Assembly (NCBI RefSeq): GCF_004745805.1 | Contig: NZ_SRLQ01000002.1 | Coordinates: forward strand, 248,001 to 312,000 | Source: Mycolicibacterium sp. CH28 | Lineage (GTDB): Bacteria; Actinomycetota; Actinomycetes; Mycobacteriales; Mycobacteriaceae | Direction of reading: 5' to 3' | Length of the DNA: 64,000 nt | In this document: positions 19,036 to 30,337 of the stretch, piece by piece | Layout of the letters: every line of letters starts with the position of its first letter | How positions within the stretch are numbered: the stretch's first letter is position 1 | Translations under genes and position numbers: made by a program | The notes under the pieces: generated by a model | Databases searched by the model: none | What the model was told of the DNA's origin: nothing | The model's input: the letters and a program-made list of their open reading frames with translations, nothing else

Positions 19036-22000
19036 ATGGCAACTACCGAACATCCGAGGCAGCAGCCGCCCCGATTCGCGATCATCGGGTACGCGGCACG
19101 GCTCCCCGGTGCAGCGGATGCCGACCAGTACTGGGATCTGCTGCACAACGGCAGGGACACGATATCGGAGGTACCCGCGGACCGGTGGGACGTCGAGGAG
19201 TTTTTCGACCCGGATCCGTCCGTGCCGGGCAAGGTTGTCACCCGGCGCGCAGGTTTCGTCGACGATGCCACCGGGTTCGACGCGCCGTTCTTCGCGGTGT
19301 CGGCGCGTGAGGCCGAGTTCATGGACCCGCAGCATCGCTTGCTGCTGGAGACCGCCTGGCGGGCGGTGGAGCATTCGGGCACCGCGCCAACGGCTTTGGC
19401 AAATACCCGGACCGGCGTCTTCGTCGGTTTGGCCACCCACGACTACCTGGGGATGGCCTCCGACGAGCTGACCTACCCCGAGGTCGAGGCCTACCTGGCA
19501 ATCGGTACCTCCAGCGCTGCCGCAGCGGGCCGGATCAGCTACCGGCTGGGCCTACAGGGTCCAGCGGTCACCGTCGACACGGCGTGCAGTTCATCGCTGG
19601 TGGCCATCCATCAGGCCTGCCAGGCGCTGCACCTCGGTGAGTGCGACCTCGCGCTGGCCGGCGGGGCGAACGTCATGCTCAGCCCGGCCACCATGATCAC
19701 CTTCTCCCAGTCGCGAATGCTGGCGCCCGACGGCCGGTGCAAGACCTTCGACGCCGCTGCCGACGGCTATGTGCGCGGTGAGGGCTGCGGCGTCGTCGTC
19801 ATCAAGCGTCTGGAAGACGCGATCCGCGACGGTGACCACATCCGGGCCGTGATCCGCGGCAGCGCGGTGAATCAGGACGGCGCATCGGGTGGGCTGACCG
19901 TCCCGAACGGCGTCGCCCAGCAGCGGGTGATCACCGAGGCGCTGGAGCGAGCCGGCCTGGTCCCTGGCGATATCGGCTACCTCGAAGCACACGGGACCGG
20001 GACATCGCTGGGCGATCCCATCGAGGTCCAGGCCGCCGCAGCCGCACTGGGCAAGGGCCGCGACGCCGACCAGCCGCTCCTGATCGGATCGGCCAAGACG
20101 AACATCGGGCACCTGGAAGCCGCCGCGGGTGTCGCCGGGGTCCTCAAAGTCGTCCTTTCCCTCGAGCACGAGGAACTGCCCAAGCACCTCAACTTCCAGA
20201 ACCCGTCACCGCATATTCCCTGGGACCGGATCCCGGTCCGGGTGGTGGATGAGGCCCTCCCGTGGGAACGCACCGACCGGCCCCGCATCGCCGGGGTCAG
20301 TTCGTTCGGCTTCTCCGGCACCAACGCGCACATCATCCTCGAAGAGGCACCTGAACCCGCACCTGTCGCGGCGGTCGCTGCCCCCGATGACCGGAAGTTC
20401 ATGGTGCTGCCGCTGTCGGCTCGCACCCCGGCGGCCCTGGTTCAGACCGCCGAGCTCTACCGCAGCTGGCTCGGCGATCATCCGGAGGCCACGCTGGCCG
20501 ACGTATGCCTGACGGCCGGGGCGGGGCGGGCCCACTTCGAGCAGCGGGCCGCCCTGGTGGTCAATTCCACCGAGTCCGCCCGTGAACTGCTCGGCGCGCT
20601 CGCCGACGACCTGCCTGCGCCCGGGCTGGTGCGCGGCGACTCCGCCGACAAGCCCAAGACCGCGTGGTTGTTCCCCGGTCAGGGCAGTCAGTACGCCGGC
20701 ATGGCCCGCGAATTGTTCGATACCGAACCGGTTTTCGCCGAGACGATGACCCGGTGCGCACAGGCCGTCGCCGACGTGCTGGAAAAGCCGTTGCTGGACC
20801 TCATCTTCGACGCGGACGGCGCCGAAGCCTTGCAGCAGACCCGCCACGCCCAGCCCGCAATCTTCGCCGTCGAAATGGGCCTGGCCAGGCTCTGGCAGTC
20901 CTGGGGTTTCGAACCCGACGTGGTGCTCGGCCACAGCGTCGGCCAGTACTCTGCTGCCTGCGTCGCCGGAGTATTCAGTATCGAGGACGGTGCCCGGCTG
21001 CTGGCCGAACGTGGTCGGCTCTTCGGTGACCTGCCCGCCGGCGGGCGGATGTCGGCGATCTTCGCCGACCCGGACCGGGTCGAGCGGCTCACCGACCAAT
21101 TCCCGAGCCTGTCGGTGGCCGCCTACAACGGCGCCAATACCGTGCTGTCCGGTCCAGCGGCCGACCTGGAGCAGGCAGTGGCCGGACTGACGGCCGACGG
21201 TGTCCGCTGTGACTGGCTCGACACCAGCCACGCGTTCCATTCGGCGCTGCTTGATCCCGCTCTCGACGCATTCGAGTCGTACGCCGACAGCTTCGAATTC
21301 GGCTCGCCGCAACGCATCTTGGTGTGCAACCGGACCGGAGCCGCGCTCGGGCGCACCGCCAAGCTCGACGGCGCGTACTGGCGCCGCCATGCGCGGCAGC
21401 CGGTCGAATTCGCCAAGGGCGTTGCGACGTTGGCCGAGCTCGGTTGCACCCTGCTGCTCGAGGTCGGCCCGCAGCCGGTGCTCACCGCCGCGGCCTTGCG
21501 CGCCTGGCCGGACCCGGCGACCGCGCCGAAGGCGATCCCGTCGCTGCGCCGAGTCGGCGCCGACCACCGCCAGATCGCCGAAGCCGTCGCGGGCACGTAC
21601 GTCGCCGGGCATCTGCCCGATTTTGCCGCGCTTGCAACGGAATCCGCGCACAAGGTCGACCTGCCGCCCTACCCCTTCCAACATCGTCAGTACTGGTTCC
21701 ACGACAAGCAGGGCGCGGCCGGCCAGTTGCCGGTTCCGGCCGGCGCAGCGCGGACCGAGGCTGTCCGGCTGCTCGAGGACGGCCGGATCGAAGAACTAGC
21801 CGCGCTGCTCGACGCCTCCGGCGGAAGCCGGACAACCACCGAGGTACTCAATAAGCTTGCCGCACAACATAACCGGCAGCGCAGTGCGCAATCGATCGCC
21901 GATATCCGCTACGAGATCAGCTGGGAGAAGGCCGCCGCGACCTCTGCCGCGGGAGCAGGCGAAGGCGCGGCGTGGCTGTTGATCGGCGATGACGCCGCGG

Positions 22001-25000
22001 GCATGCAGCCACTGGTCGACACGCTCACCACGCACGGTCACCGGCACCGCGTGCTCGGGTTGCCGGTGTCCGACGCCGACGAGGAACGCCTGGTCGCCGA
22101 GCTGCGCGCGGCGGTTCGCGACGAGCCGACCCTGCGCATCCTGCACGTCGCGGCGCTGGATTCCGACGGCGAGTACTCGATGCGATCGTTGCTGCGGATG
22201 CAACACCGCACACTGGGTGGCACCCAGCGACTGTTCCGCGCCGCCACCGCCGCCGAACTGCGGGCGGCGATCTGGACGGTGACCCGTGGCGCGCAACGAG
22301 TCACCGACTCCGACACCGTGTCACCCGACCAGAGCAGCCTGTGGGGGTTCTGCCGCGTCGCCGCGCTGGAGTATCCGCAGGTGTGGGGCGGCCTGGCAGA
22401 CCTGTCCGACGACGGCGACGACTGGTCACGGTTGGTCAATCAGGTGGTCGCAGCGTCACCGGGAGAGGACCAGATCGCGCTGCGCGAGCAGGCCGTCATG
22501 GTCCCGCGGCTGGTTCGCCGTACCGGGCAGCCGAACCCGACCGAGCTGCAATTACGTTCCGATGCAACGTATCTGGTCACCGGCGGGCTGGGTTCACTAG
22601 GACTGGAGATCGCTGAATACCTGGCCGCGCACGGCGCCGGGCAGCTGGTGCTGACCAGCCGGCACGCACCCGGAGACACCGTCCAGCACCGCATCGATGC
22701 GCTGAGCGAACAGCACGGCACCACGATCCGGGTGATCGCTGCCGACGTCGCCGATCCGCACGGTGTCGCGCACCTGTTGGCCACGGTGCAGGCCGAGCTT
22801 CCCCCGTTGGCCGGCATCGTCCACGCCGCCGGCGAGAACAGCACCACCCCACTGACCTCCCTGGACAGCACCGAGATGGATCGGGTGTTCTCCGGGAAAG
22901 TCTGGGGTGCTTGGCATTTGAGTGAAGCCTGTGCAGATCTGAAGCTGGACTTCTTCCTGTCCACATCGTCGATCTCCTCGGTGTGGGGCAGCTTCGGACA
23001 GAGCGCCTACAGCGCGGCCAACGCCTTCCTGGACGGATTGACCTGGCGGCTGCGTGAACAGGGTGTTCCCGCAATCAGCGTCAACTTCGGCCCCTGGGCC
23101 GCCGGCATGGCCGATCAGGCCGCCCGGGCGCAGTTGGATCAGCGCGGGGTTCATGCCCTTTCGCCGTCGGACGCGCTGGCCGCGATGGCCGACGTCATGG
23201 TGACAGCCGGGTCCGAGGGCCCGGCACAAGCGGTGGCAGCGCGGATCGACTGGGCCCGCTTCCTGCCGATCTATCTGCAAGCCGGGCGACGAGCGCTGCT
23301 GGCCGAAATAGCCCGCGAAGTGCCCGAGACGGCGCCGAGCGCACCCGGACCCGCCGGCACCACCCGGCTGGTCGAGAAGCTCACCGCCGCTCCCGTCCAG
23401 CAGCGCAAGAAGCTGGTTCTGGAGTATCTGCGCAACACCGTCGCGGAGGTGACCCGCATCGACGCGTCGGACATTCGCGAAGAGGCCGGGTTCTTCGACC
23501 TCGGCATGGATTCGCTGATGGCGGTGGAACTGCGCCGCCGGCTCGAACAGGCGGTCGGCAAGGAACTGCCTGCGACGCTGGCCATGGACTACCCGCGGCT
23601 GTCCGACGTAGCCGACTATTTGCTGTCCGACGTGCTCAAACTCAACGAACGTGCCGAGGCCGCGGTCGCGGTCCAGCCGGCCTCGCTGGCAACCTCGGCG
23701 GCCGACGAGCCGATCGCCATCATCGCGGTGGCCTGCCGATTCCCGGGCTCGCCCGATCCCGACGCGTACTGGCGCGTGCTGGCCGACGGGGTGGACGCGA
23801 TCCGGGAGATCCCCGAGGACCGCTTCGACGTCGACGAGTACTACGACCCCGACCAGCAGATGCCGGGCAAGATCTACTCCCGCAGCGGCGGATATCTCGA
23901 CAGTGTCGACGGCTTCGATCCGGAGTTCTTCGGCATCTCCCCGCGCGAAGCGGTGTGGATCGATCCGCAGCAGCGCCTGATGCTCGAAATCGCCTGGGAG
24001 GGCTTGGAACGAGCAGGTTATGCCCCGTCGTCACTGCGCGGCAGCCGAACCGGTGTCTTCGTCGGGGTTGGCGCCAACGAGTATTCGCATCTGCTCTCCG
24101 GCGGCTCGGTCGACAAGCTCGAGGCTCACTTCATCACCGGTAACGCGCTCAACGCCATCGCCGGGCGGGTCTCGTTCGCCCTGGGCCTGGAGGGGCCGGC
24201 GATGGCGGTGGACACCGCCTGCAGCTCCTCGCTGGTGGCTGTGCACCAGGCCAGTCAGGCCCTGCACTCCGGCGACTGCGATATGGCCCTGGCCGGTGGG
24301 GTCAACGTCCTGCTGAGCCCGGCGTCTATCGTCGCCGCGTCCCGCGCCAGGATGCTGGCCCCCGACGGCAAGTGCAAGACGTTCGACGAAGCCGCCGACG
24401 GCTACGTTCGCGGCGAGGGCTGCGGCATCCTGGTGCTCAAGCGCCTCAGCGACGCGCAGCGCGACGGCGACCGGATCTGCGCGGTGATCCGCAGCAGCGC
24501 GGTCAACCAGGACGGCGCATCCAGTGGTCTGACAGTGCCCAATGGCGGTGCTCAGCAACGACTGATAGCCGCGGCACTGGCCCGCGCCGGCCTGACCGGC
24601 GGGGATGTCGACTACCTCGAAGCGCACGGCACCGGCACCCCGCTGGGCGACCCTATCGAGGTGCAGGCCGCGGCGGCCGTCTACGGCGCCGGCCGCGACG
24701 CCGACCGGCCGCTGCTGATGGGAACGGCGAAGACCAACATCGGGCACCTGGAGTCCGCCGCGGGCGTGGCCGGCCTGGTCAAGGTCGTGTTGTCGTTGCA
24801 GCACGAGTTGCTCCCCCCGACGCTGCATTTCCACAACCCGTCACCGCACATTCCCTGGGGCTCCCTGCCGGTGCAGGTCGTGGACAAGGCGACGCCGTGG
24901 CACGCCAACGGCAGGCCGCGGCGCGCAGGTGTCAGCGCGTTCGGGTTCACCGGCACCAATGCCCATGTGCTGATCGAAGAGGCGCCACTGCCCGCCGCGG

Positions 25001-28000
25001 CCGACGAGATAGGCGGGGATACGGCCGACGAGGCCGCGCGTGAGCCGTTCAGCGTGTTGCCGCTGTCCGCGCGGTCCGCCGCGGGCCTCGTGGCGCTGGC
25101 ACAGCGGTACTCGGCATGGTTGGGAGACCACCCCGATGCCTCGCTCGCCGATGTGTGCTTCACCGCCGGAGCGGGTCGTTCTCACTTCGAGCACCGGGCG
25201 GCGGTGGTCGCCAACTCCGTCCACGAGGCCCGCGTGCTGCTGGACGATCTGGGTGCGAACCGGCTGCGACCGGGCGTACTTCGCGGCGAATGCACCGATC
25301 CGCCGACCACGGCGTGGTTCTTCCCCGGGCAGGGCAGCCAATATCCGGGCATGGCGCGCGAATTGTTCGAGACCGAACCGGTATTTGCCGACACCATGCG
25401 GCAGTGCGCGCAGGCCGTCGATCCCATGCTGCCCCGCCCGCTGCTGGAGGTACTGTTCTCCAGCGATCGCGAAGCCGTGGAAACGTTGCGGCACACCTCA
25501 TTTGCCCAGCCGGCGATCTTCGCCGTCGAGATGGGCCTGGCCCGGTTGTGGCAATCGTGGGGTATCGAGCCGGACGTGGTGCTAGGCCACAGCGTGGGCC
25601 AGTACGCGGCGGCATGCGTGGCCGGGGTGTTCAGCCTCGAGGACGGTGCCCGACTGATCGCCGAACGCGGCCGACTGTTCGGCAGCCTGCCCGCGGGTGG
25701 GCGGATGGTCGCGGTCTTCGGCGATCCCGAGTACGTCGAGCGGTCCGCCGCCGGTTTCCCACGAGTTTCGGTGGGTGCCTACAACGGCCGCAACACCGTG
25801 CTCTCGGGTCCGGGCGAGGACCTGGAGCAGATCGTCACCGCCTGCAGCCAGGACGGAACACGCTGCACCTGGCTGGAGACCTCGCACGCGTTCCACTCCG
25901 AGTTGCTGGAGCCGGTGCTCGACGAATTCGAGTCGTTCGCAGCGCAATTCGAGTACGCGGTACCGGCCCGCCCGCTGGTGTGCAACCGGACCGGAGCGGT
26001 GCTGACTGCCGAGACCCCGATCAACGCGCAGTACTGGCGCCGGCATTCGCGGCAGCCGGTGCAGTTCACCGAGAGTGTGCGCACCGTGGCGGAGCTGGGC
26101 TGTTCGGTGCTGATGGAGATCGGCCCGCAGCCGATCCTGACCGCCACGGCACTGCAGATCTGGCCCGAGTCCTGCGCCGCGCCGCGCACGATCGTGTCGT
26201 TGCGCAAGGGCGCCAACGCCCAACGCCAGATCACCGAAGCGCTCGCCACGACCTACATCTGTGGTTTCCGGCCCGAATTCGCGGCCAGGCAGCACACGCC
26301 CGGTCTCCGGCTCGAACTGCCTACCTATCCCTTCCAGCGCCGCCGGTATTGGCCCAAGACCACCGGCATCCGCACCGACGGCACCGCCGCGTCCGGAATC
26401 CTGGGCAGCGCCAAGGATCTGTCCTCCGGCGACACCGTCTACACCAGTGTGCTGTCGGTCAAGACCCAGCCGTGGCTGGCCCATCACGTCATCTACGGCA
26501 CCGTGGTCGTCCCCGGGGCCACGTACGCGGCGATGGCGCTGGCCGCTGCGGGGGCGCCGGCGCGGGTCCAGGACGTCTTCTTCTACGAGCCGATCATCCT
26601 GCCGGACAAGGCGTCTCGCGAAGTACAGCTGACCATGCGGCCACTCGAGGCCGGCGGCGGCTGGAAGTTCCAGGTACACAGCCGCCCGCACGGGATTCGC
26701 GAAGCCGAATGGTCGCTGAACGCCGATGGCAGCCTGCTGTCCGGCGTCGACGCCGATGCGGAATCACCGGACAACGGTCCCGCCCCGGACGAGGCGATCG
26801 AACAGATGGCCCGCACCCGTCCGCAAGAGCTGTTCGAGATCTTCAACGATATGGAACTGGCCTGGGGACCCACCTGGTCGACGTCACTGAAGTCGCTGTG
26901 GGTCGGCGAGGGCGAGGCGATCGGGGACGTTGCCGTCGGCGAGGAACTCGCCGAGCATCTGAGCAGCGAGCCGATCCACCCCGTGCTCCTCGATCTGTGC
27001 ACGGGTGTGGCGTTCCCGGCGTTCCCGGCGATCCTGGCCGCCGAGCAGGGCATGCACGACCTGTTCCTGCCACTGCGGTACGGCCAGGTTCAGCTGCGGG
27101 AGAAGATGCCGCGGCGGTTCTACTGCCGAGCCCGCTGGCACGAGAATGCCCTCACCAATGAAACCCAGGTCTTCGACATCGATTTCGTCGACCGGGATGG
27201 ACGTGCGCTGGGCGGGATCCGCGAATTCACTGTGAAGCGGGCCCCCCGGGAAGCGTTGCTGCGCGGACTTGGCGGCGACTCCACCCGGTTGCTGTACACC
27301 GTGGGGTGGCAGGAAGCGGCGGCCCCGGCATCGGTGGATACCGACGAAGGGACGAAGACCGGGGCCGCAACCTGGCTGGTCGCCGGATTCGACGCGCTGG
27401 CGGCCGAGGTGCCCGGTGCGGTCACCGTCGACGCCGGCGCGGACTCCGACACCTGGCAGCGGGCGTTCGCTGACGCTGCCGAGCGTGGCGCACCGGTCAC
27501 CGGCATCGTCTGGCGCAGCTCCGGACAACCGGGCAGCGACGTGGCGTCCCGGCTGGAAGCCGAGGTGGCCTCCCTGCTCGGTGCCGCGCAGACCGCGCTC
27601 GCCCAGGAGAAGAGCACCCTGGCCGGCGGGCTGTGGATCGTCACCGACCACGCGGTCGCGACCGAGCCCGGTGAACCCGTCGATCCCGTGCAGGCGGCCC
27701 TGTGGGGTCTCGGCCGCACCATCGTCGCCGAGCAGCCGACCCTGCGCTGCCGGCTGGTGGACGCCGACACCGGCGAGGAATCGCTGAGCTGGCTGGCCGG
27801 TGCACTCGGGACGCCGGTCGTCGAGCCTGAAACGGCTGTGCGGCAGGGGCGTTACCTGGTATCGCGGCTACTGCACTGGGCGCGCAGCGGACAACTCCCG
27901 ATGCCGCGCAGCGATGATTACGTACTGGCTCCGACCGAGCGCGGCGCGATCGACAACCTGCGCCTGACCGAAACCGAAGTGACACCGCCGGCCCCGAACG

Positions 28001-30015
28001 AGGTGCAGGTCCGCATCGAGGCCGCCGGCCTGAACTTCCGCGATGTGCTCAACGTGCTCGGGCTCTACCCGGGCGACCCCGGCCCGATCGGCGGCGACCT
28101 GTGCGGCACCGTCACCGAAGTCGGTGCCGAGGTGACCGGATTCGAGGTGGGTCAGCGGGTGTTCGGCTCCATGCAGGGCGCCTTCGCCAGCCGGCTGAAC
28201 GTGCCGGCACCGCTGCTGGCCGCGGTGCCTGACGGCATCGACCCGGTGGGCGCGGCGACCATTCCGGCTGCGGCGCTGACAGTCCGGCTCGCATTCGACT
28301 GGGCCAAGCTCAAGCCCGGCGACCGGGTGCTCATCCACGCCGCCAGCGGCGGCGTGGGACTGGCCGCGGTACAGATGGCCAGGCAGCAGGGCGCGACCGT
28401 CTTCGCCACCGCGAGCACCCACAAGCGCGCCACCCTGCGTGACATGGGCGTGGAGTACGTCTACGACTCGCGGACAACGGATTTCGCGGACCAGATCCTG
28501 GCGGACACCGGCGGCTCGGGTGTTGACGTGGTGCTCAACAGCCTCACCAACGAGGGCTTCATCGAGGCCACGGTGCGGGCCACCGCGCAGGGTGGGCGGT
28601 TCGCCGAGATCGCCAAGCGCGATATCTGGACGGCCGAGCAGATGGCCGCCGCACGTCCCGACATCGACTACGAGATCGTCGCGCTCGACGTCACGATGAT
28701 GACCGATCCGGACCATATCCAGCGGCTGATGGCCGAGGTATCCGAGGGTCTGGCCACCGGGGTGTGGACGCCGGTGCCGGCCGAGGTCTACCCGCTGACG
28801 GAGGCCAGGACCGCGTTCCGGCGCATGCAGCAGGCCCGGCATATCGGCAAGATCGTGGTGCAGATGCCCAAACCGCTTCAGCCGCGCGGTGATAGGAGCT
28901 ATCTGCTGACCGGTGGCCTGGGTGCGCTCGGCCTGCACACGGCGGCGTATCTAGCCCAGCTCGGCGCGGGTGACATCGTCCTGACCGGTCGCCGCGGGCC
29001 CGATGCGGAGGCGCAACAGACCATCGACGCCATCGCGGAGCGCTACCACTGCCGGATCCACGTCTTCCCGGCCGATGTCGCCGACGAGTCCGAGGTCGCC
29101 GCGCTGCTGGCGAGGATCCGCGCGGAGTTGCCTCCACTTGGAGGCGTGGCACACCTGGCCGGCGTGCTCGACGACGCGTTGCTACCGCAGCAGAACCTGG
29201 AACGCTTCCAGGCGACGCTGGGGCCCAAGGCATATGGCGCCCACCACCTGCACAGGTTGACCGAGCACGACGAGCTGGATTTCTTCATCCTCTACTCGTC
29301 GGCATCGGCGGTGCTGGGTTCGCCGTCGCAGGCCAACTACGCCACCGCCAACGCGCTGCTCGACGGCCTGGTCGCCGCGCGCAGGGCGCAAGGTCTGCCA
29401 GCGACCGGGGTCAACTTCGGTCCGTGGGGCAGCGGCGGAATGGCCAGCTCGCAGGCGGCGCTGGCCAATCTCAGCGCGCAGGGCATGATGCCGCTGGAGC
29501 CGTCGGCGGCGCTGGCCGCGCTCGGCGAGGTGATCCGGCACGGCACCGCACAGGCAACGGTGCTCAAGGCGAATTGGCAGCGGACGGCAAAGATGCTCGG
29601 CGGTATCCGTCCGCCGCTGCTGGATCAGGTGCTGCCCAGTGGGGACGGGGCGGTGGCCGGAGACAGCGAGCTACTCCGGCAGCTGCAGGAGTTGCCGATC
29701 GCGGCGCGTGTCGGTTTCATCACCGAATTCCTGCAGAAAGAGGTGCAGGGTTTCCTGCGCCTGGCCCAGCCACCGGCTGCGACCAGCAGGTTCCTCGATC
29801 TCGGCACCGACTCACTGATGGCGGTCGAACTGCGCAACCGGTTGTTCGGGCAGTTCGGCGGCAAGTTCGACATCAGCCCCACCGCGGTATTCGACTACCC
29901 GACGATCGGGGAACTCGCCGCGCATCTGGTCTCGCAGCTGCCCGACTCGGATGAACCGGCGGCCGAGGCGGCATCTTCCCCCCGTGCGGCAACCGAGGCG
30001 GCACCGGAGGGCTGA
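19036..30015 (+). CDS. pks: Bimodular type I polyketide synthase of the TPP locus (polyphleic acid synthase)
   Basis: 3659 residues. Module 1: KS (about 14-430, DTACSSS with Cys184, plus EAHGTGT and NIGHLE), AT (545-850, GHSVGQ with Ser634), KR (1130-1430, [17 protein letters not shown]), ACP (LGMDSLMA, Ser1493). Module 2: KS (from 1557, Cys1729), AT (Ser2186), DH ([10 protein letters not shown], His2484; Asp2653 in [10 protein letters not shown]), ER (2970-3280, [10 protein letters not shown]), KR ([10 protein letters not shown]), ACP (LGTDSLMA, Ser3593). Both ATs have the HAFH motif of malonyl-specific domains, fitting an unbranched chain. No thioesterase is seen; release is probably by PapA3. 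Module 1 has no DH or ER. ATG 19036 has GGAGAG upstream. It should lengthen a FadD23-activated fatty acid iteratively. Confidence 0.92.
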   Translation: MATTEHPRQQPPRFAIIGYAARLPGAADADQYWDLLHNGRDTISEVPADRWDVEEFFDPDPSVPGKVVTRRAGFVDDATGFDAPFFAVSAREAEFMDPQHRLLLETAWRAVEHSGTAPTALANTRTGVFVGLATHDYLGMASDELTYPEVEAYLAIGTSSAAAAGRISYRLGLQGPAVTVDTACSSSLVAIHQACQALHLGECDLALAGGANVMLSPATMITFSQSRMLAPDGRCKTFDAAADGYVRGEGCGVVVIKRLEDAIRDGDHIRAVIRGSAVNQDGASGGLTVPNGVAQQRVITEALERAGLVPGDIGYLEAHGTGTSLGDPIEVQAAAAALGKGRDADQPLLIGSAKTNIGHLEAAAGVAGVLKVVLSLEHEELPKHLNFQNPSPHIPWDRIPVRVVDEALPWERTDRPRIAGVSSFGFSGTNAHIILEEAPEPAPVAAVAAPDDRKFMVLPLSARTPAALVQTAELYRSWLGDHPEATLADVCLTAGAGRAHFEQRAALVVNSTESARELLGALADDLPAPGLVRGDSADKPKTAWLFPGQGSQYAGMARELFDTEPVFAETMTRCAQAVADVLEKPLLDLIFDADGAEALQQTRHAQPAIFAVEMGLARLWQSWGFEPDVVLGHSVGQYSAACVAGVFSIEDGARLLAERGRLFGDLPAGGRMSAIFADPDRVERLTDQFPSLSVAAYNGANTVLSGPAADLEQAVAGLTADGVRCDWLDTSHAFHSALLDPALDAFESYADSFEFGSPQRILVCNRTGAALGRTAKLDGAYWRRHARQPVEFAKGVATLAELGCTLLLEVGPQPVLTAAALRAWPDPATAPKAIPSLRRVGADHRQIAEAVAGTYVAGHLPDFAALATESAHKVDLPPYPFQHRQYWFHDKQGAAGQLPVPAGAARTEAVRLLEDGRIEELAALLDASGGSRTTTEVLNKLAAQHNRQRSAQSIADIRYEISWEKAAATSAAGAGEGAAWLLIGDDAAGMQPLVDTLTTHGHRHRVLGLPVSDADEERLVAELRAAVRDEPTLRILHVAALDSDGEYSMRSLLRMQHRTLGGTQRLFRAATAAELRAAIWTVTRGAQRVTDSDTVSPDQSSLWGFCRVAALEYPQVWGGLADLSDDGDDWSRLVNQVVAASPGEDQIALREQAVMVPRLVRRTGQPNPTELQLRSDATYLVTGGLGSLGLEIAEYLAAHGAGQLVLTSRHAPGDTVQHRIDALSEQHGTTIRVIAADVADPHGVAHLLATVQAELPPLAGIVHAAGENSTTPLTSLDSTEMDRVFSGKVWGAWHLSEACADLKLDFFLSTSSISSVWGSFGQSAYSAANAFLDGLTWRLREQGVPAISVNFGPWAAGMADQAARAQLDQRGVHALSPSDALAAMADVMVTAGSEGPAQAVAARIDWARFLPIYLQAGRRALLAEIAREVPETAPSAPGPAGTTRLVEKLTAAPVQQRKKLVLEYLRNTVAEVTRIDASDIREEAGFFDLGMDSLMAVELRRRLEQAVGKELPATLAMDYPRLSDVADYLLSDVLKLNERAEAAVAVQPASLATSAADEPIAIIAVACRFPGSPDPDAYWRVLADGVDAIREIPEDRFDVDEYYDPDQQMPGKIYSRSGGYLDSVDGFDPEFFGISPREAVWIDPQQRLMLEIAWEGLERAGYAPSSLRGSRTGVFVGVGANEYSHLLSGGSVDKLEAHFITGNALNAIAGRVSFALGLEGPAMAVDTACSSSLVAVHQASQALHSGDCDMALAGGVNVLLSPASIVAASRARMLAPDGKCKTFDEAADGYVRGEGCGILVLKRLSDAQRDGDRICAVIRSSAVNQDGASSGLTVPNGGAQQRLIAAALARAGLTGGDVDYLEAHGTGTPLGDPIEVQAAAAVYGAGRDADRPLLMGTAKTNIGHLESAAGVAGLVKVVLSLQHELLPPTLHFHNPSPHIPWGSLPVQVVDKATPWHANGRPRRAGVSAFGFTGTNAHVLIEEAPLPAAADEIGGDTADEAAREPFSVLPLSARSAAGLVALAQRYSAWLGDHPDASLADVCFTAGAGRSHFEHRAAVVANSVHEARVLLDDLGANRLRPGVLRGECTDPPTTAWFFPGQGSQYPGMARELFETEPVFADTMRQCAQAVDPMLPRPLLEVLFSSDREAVETLRHTSFAQPAIFAVEMGLARLWQSWGIEPDVVLGHSVGQYAAACVAGVFSLEDGARLIAERGRLFGSLPAGGRMVAVFGDPEYVERSAAGFPRVSVGAYNGRNTVLSGPGEDLEQIVTACSQDGTRCTWLETSHAFHSELLEPVLDEFESFAAQFEYAVPARPLVCNRTGAVLTAETPINAQYWRRHSRQPVQFTESVRTVAELGCSVLMEIGPQPILTATALQIWPESCAAPRTIVSLRKGANAQRQITEALATTYICGFRPEFAARQHTPGLRLELPTYPFQRRRYWPKTTGIRTDGTAASGILGSAKDLSSGDTVYTSVLSVKTQPWLAHHVIYGTVVVPGATYAAMALAAAGAPARVQDVFFYEPIILPDKASREVQLTMRPLEAGGGWKFQVHSRPHGIREAEWSLNADGSLLSGVDADAESPDNGPAPDEAIEQMARTRPQELFEIFNDMELAWGPTWSTSLKSLWVGEGEAIGDVAVGEELAEHLSSEPIHPVLLDLCTGVAFPAFPAILAAEQGMHDLFLPLRYGQVQLREKMPRRFYCRARWHENALTNETQVFDIDFVDRDGRALGGIREFTVKRAPREALLRGLGGDSTRLLYTVGWQEAAAPASVDTDEGTKTGAATWLVAGFDALAAEVPGAVTVDAGADSDTWQRAFADAAERGAPVTGIVWRSSGQPGSDVASRLEAEVASLLGAAQTALAQEKSTLAGGLWIVTDHAVATEPGEPVDPVQAALWGLGRTIVAEQPTLRCRLVDADTGEESLSWLAGALGTPVVEPETAVRQGRYLVSRLLHWARSGQLPMPRSDDYVLAPTERGAIDNLRLTETEVTPPAPNEVQVRIEAAGLNFRDVLNVLGLYPGDPGPIGGDLCGTVTEVGAEVTGFEVGQRVFGSMQGAFASRLNVPAPLLAAVPDGIDPVGAATIPAAALTVRLAFDWAKLKPGDRVLIHAASGGVGLAAVQMARQQGATVFATASTHKRATLRDMGVEYVYDSRTTDFADQILADTGGSGVDVVLNSLTNEGFIEATVRATAQGGRFAEIAKRDIWTAEQMAAARPDIDYEIVALDVTMMTDPDHIQRLMAEVSEGLATGVWTPVPAEVYPLTEARTAFRRMQQARHIGKIVVQMPKPLQPRGDRSYLLTGGLGALGLHTAAYLAQLGAGDIVLTGRRGPDAEAQQTIDAIAERYHCRIHVFPADVADESEVAALLARIRAELPPLGGVAHLAGVLDDALLPQQNLERFQATLGPKAYGAHHLHRLTEHDELDFFILYSSASAVLGSPSQANYATANALLDGLVAARRAQGLPATGVNFGPWGSGGMASSQAALANLSAQGMMPLEPSAALAALGEVIRHGTAQATVLKANWQRTAKMLGGIRPPLLDQVLPSGDGAVAGDSELLRQLQELPIAARVGFITEFLQKEVQGFLRLAQPPAATSRFLDLGTDSLMAVELRNRLFGQFGGKFDISPTAVFDYPTIGELAAHLVSQLPDSDEPAAEAASSPRAATEAAPEG

Positions 30016-30037
30016 GCGGCCCGGCCAGGTGGTCGTC

Positions 30038-30080
30038 GCGACCGGGTCGCGACCGGTAAATACGGTAGCGACCCGGTCGC
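30038..30080 (+). terminator. Strong terminator after pks
   Basis: A perfect 13-base stem, GCGACCGGGTCGC at 30038-30050 with GCGACCCGGTCGC at 30068-30080; the loop carries an inner ACCG/CGGT pair. It begins 23 bases after the pks stop. It probably isolates pks transcription from fadE5. The rest of the 322-base gap 30016-30337 holds the palindromes and promoter of fadE5 and no gene. Confidence 0.7.
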
Positions 30081-30171
30081 CGACGCACCGATGCCGCGCG
30101 CGCGAGGCGATTCACACCTTGGCTCACCGACCCGTCGTTACCCCTGTTGAGCTGCGAGAAAGCTGTGCGCG

Positions 30172-30221
30172 TCAACCGGGATGCGAGTCCAACCCAACCA
30201 GTGGGTTGATTAGCCGGTTGA
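30172..30221. repeat. Nested inverted repeats upstream of fadE5
   Basis: Outer arms TCAACCGG (30172-30179) and CCGGTTGA (30214-30221) enclose inner arms CAACCCA (30190-30196) and TGGGTTG (30202-30208). All arms share a CAACC/GGTTG core. It could be a regulator-binding cluster or a hairpin between the pks terminator and the fadE5 promoter. ACCG-AA-CGGT at 30251-30260 is a further short palindrome. Confidence 0.45.
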
Positions 30222-30271
30222 ACTTGCTCACATTGATTTGCATCGCAGTTACCGAACGGTATAGTTGCGGT

Positions 30272-30287
30272 GTTACTGGTGGGTAAC
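30272..30287. promoter_or_regulatory. Candidate fatty-acid operator upstream of fadE5
   Basis: GTTACTGGTGGGTAAC, an inverted repeat (GTTAC/GTAAC) of 16 bases centred 58 bases before the fadE5 start. It shares the pattern TTACT-N4-RGTAA with the palindrome upstream of fabG4 at 36148-36163. The likely binder is a TetR-type acyl-CoA sensor; this is inference. Confidence 0.5.
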
Positions 30288-30337
30288 TTAGAGCCAAGTA
30301 CCCAACCTATAGGTGGCGTTCTCGTCGAGGAGGAATA

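Noticed and set aside
18661..19440. N-terminal extension of papA3 to a 733-residue protein
   Set aside because: The added 260 residues are low-complexity, overlap the start of pks, and a TTG with a strong ribosome site fits the family length.
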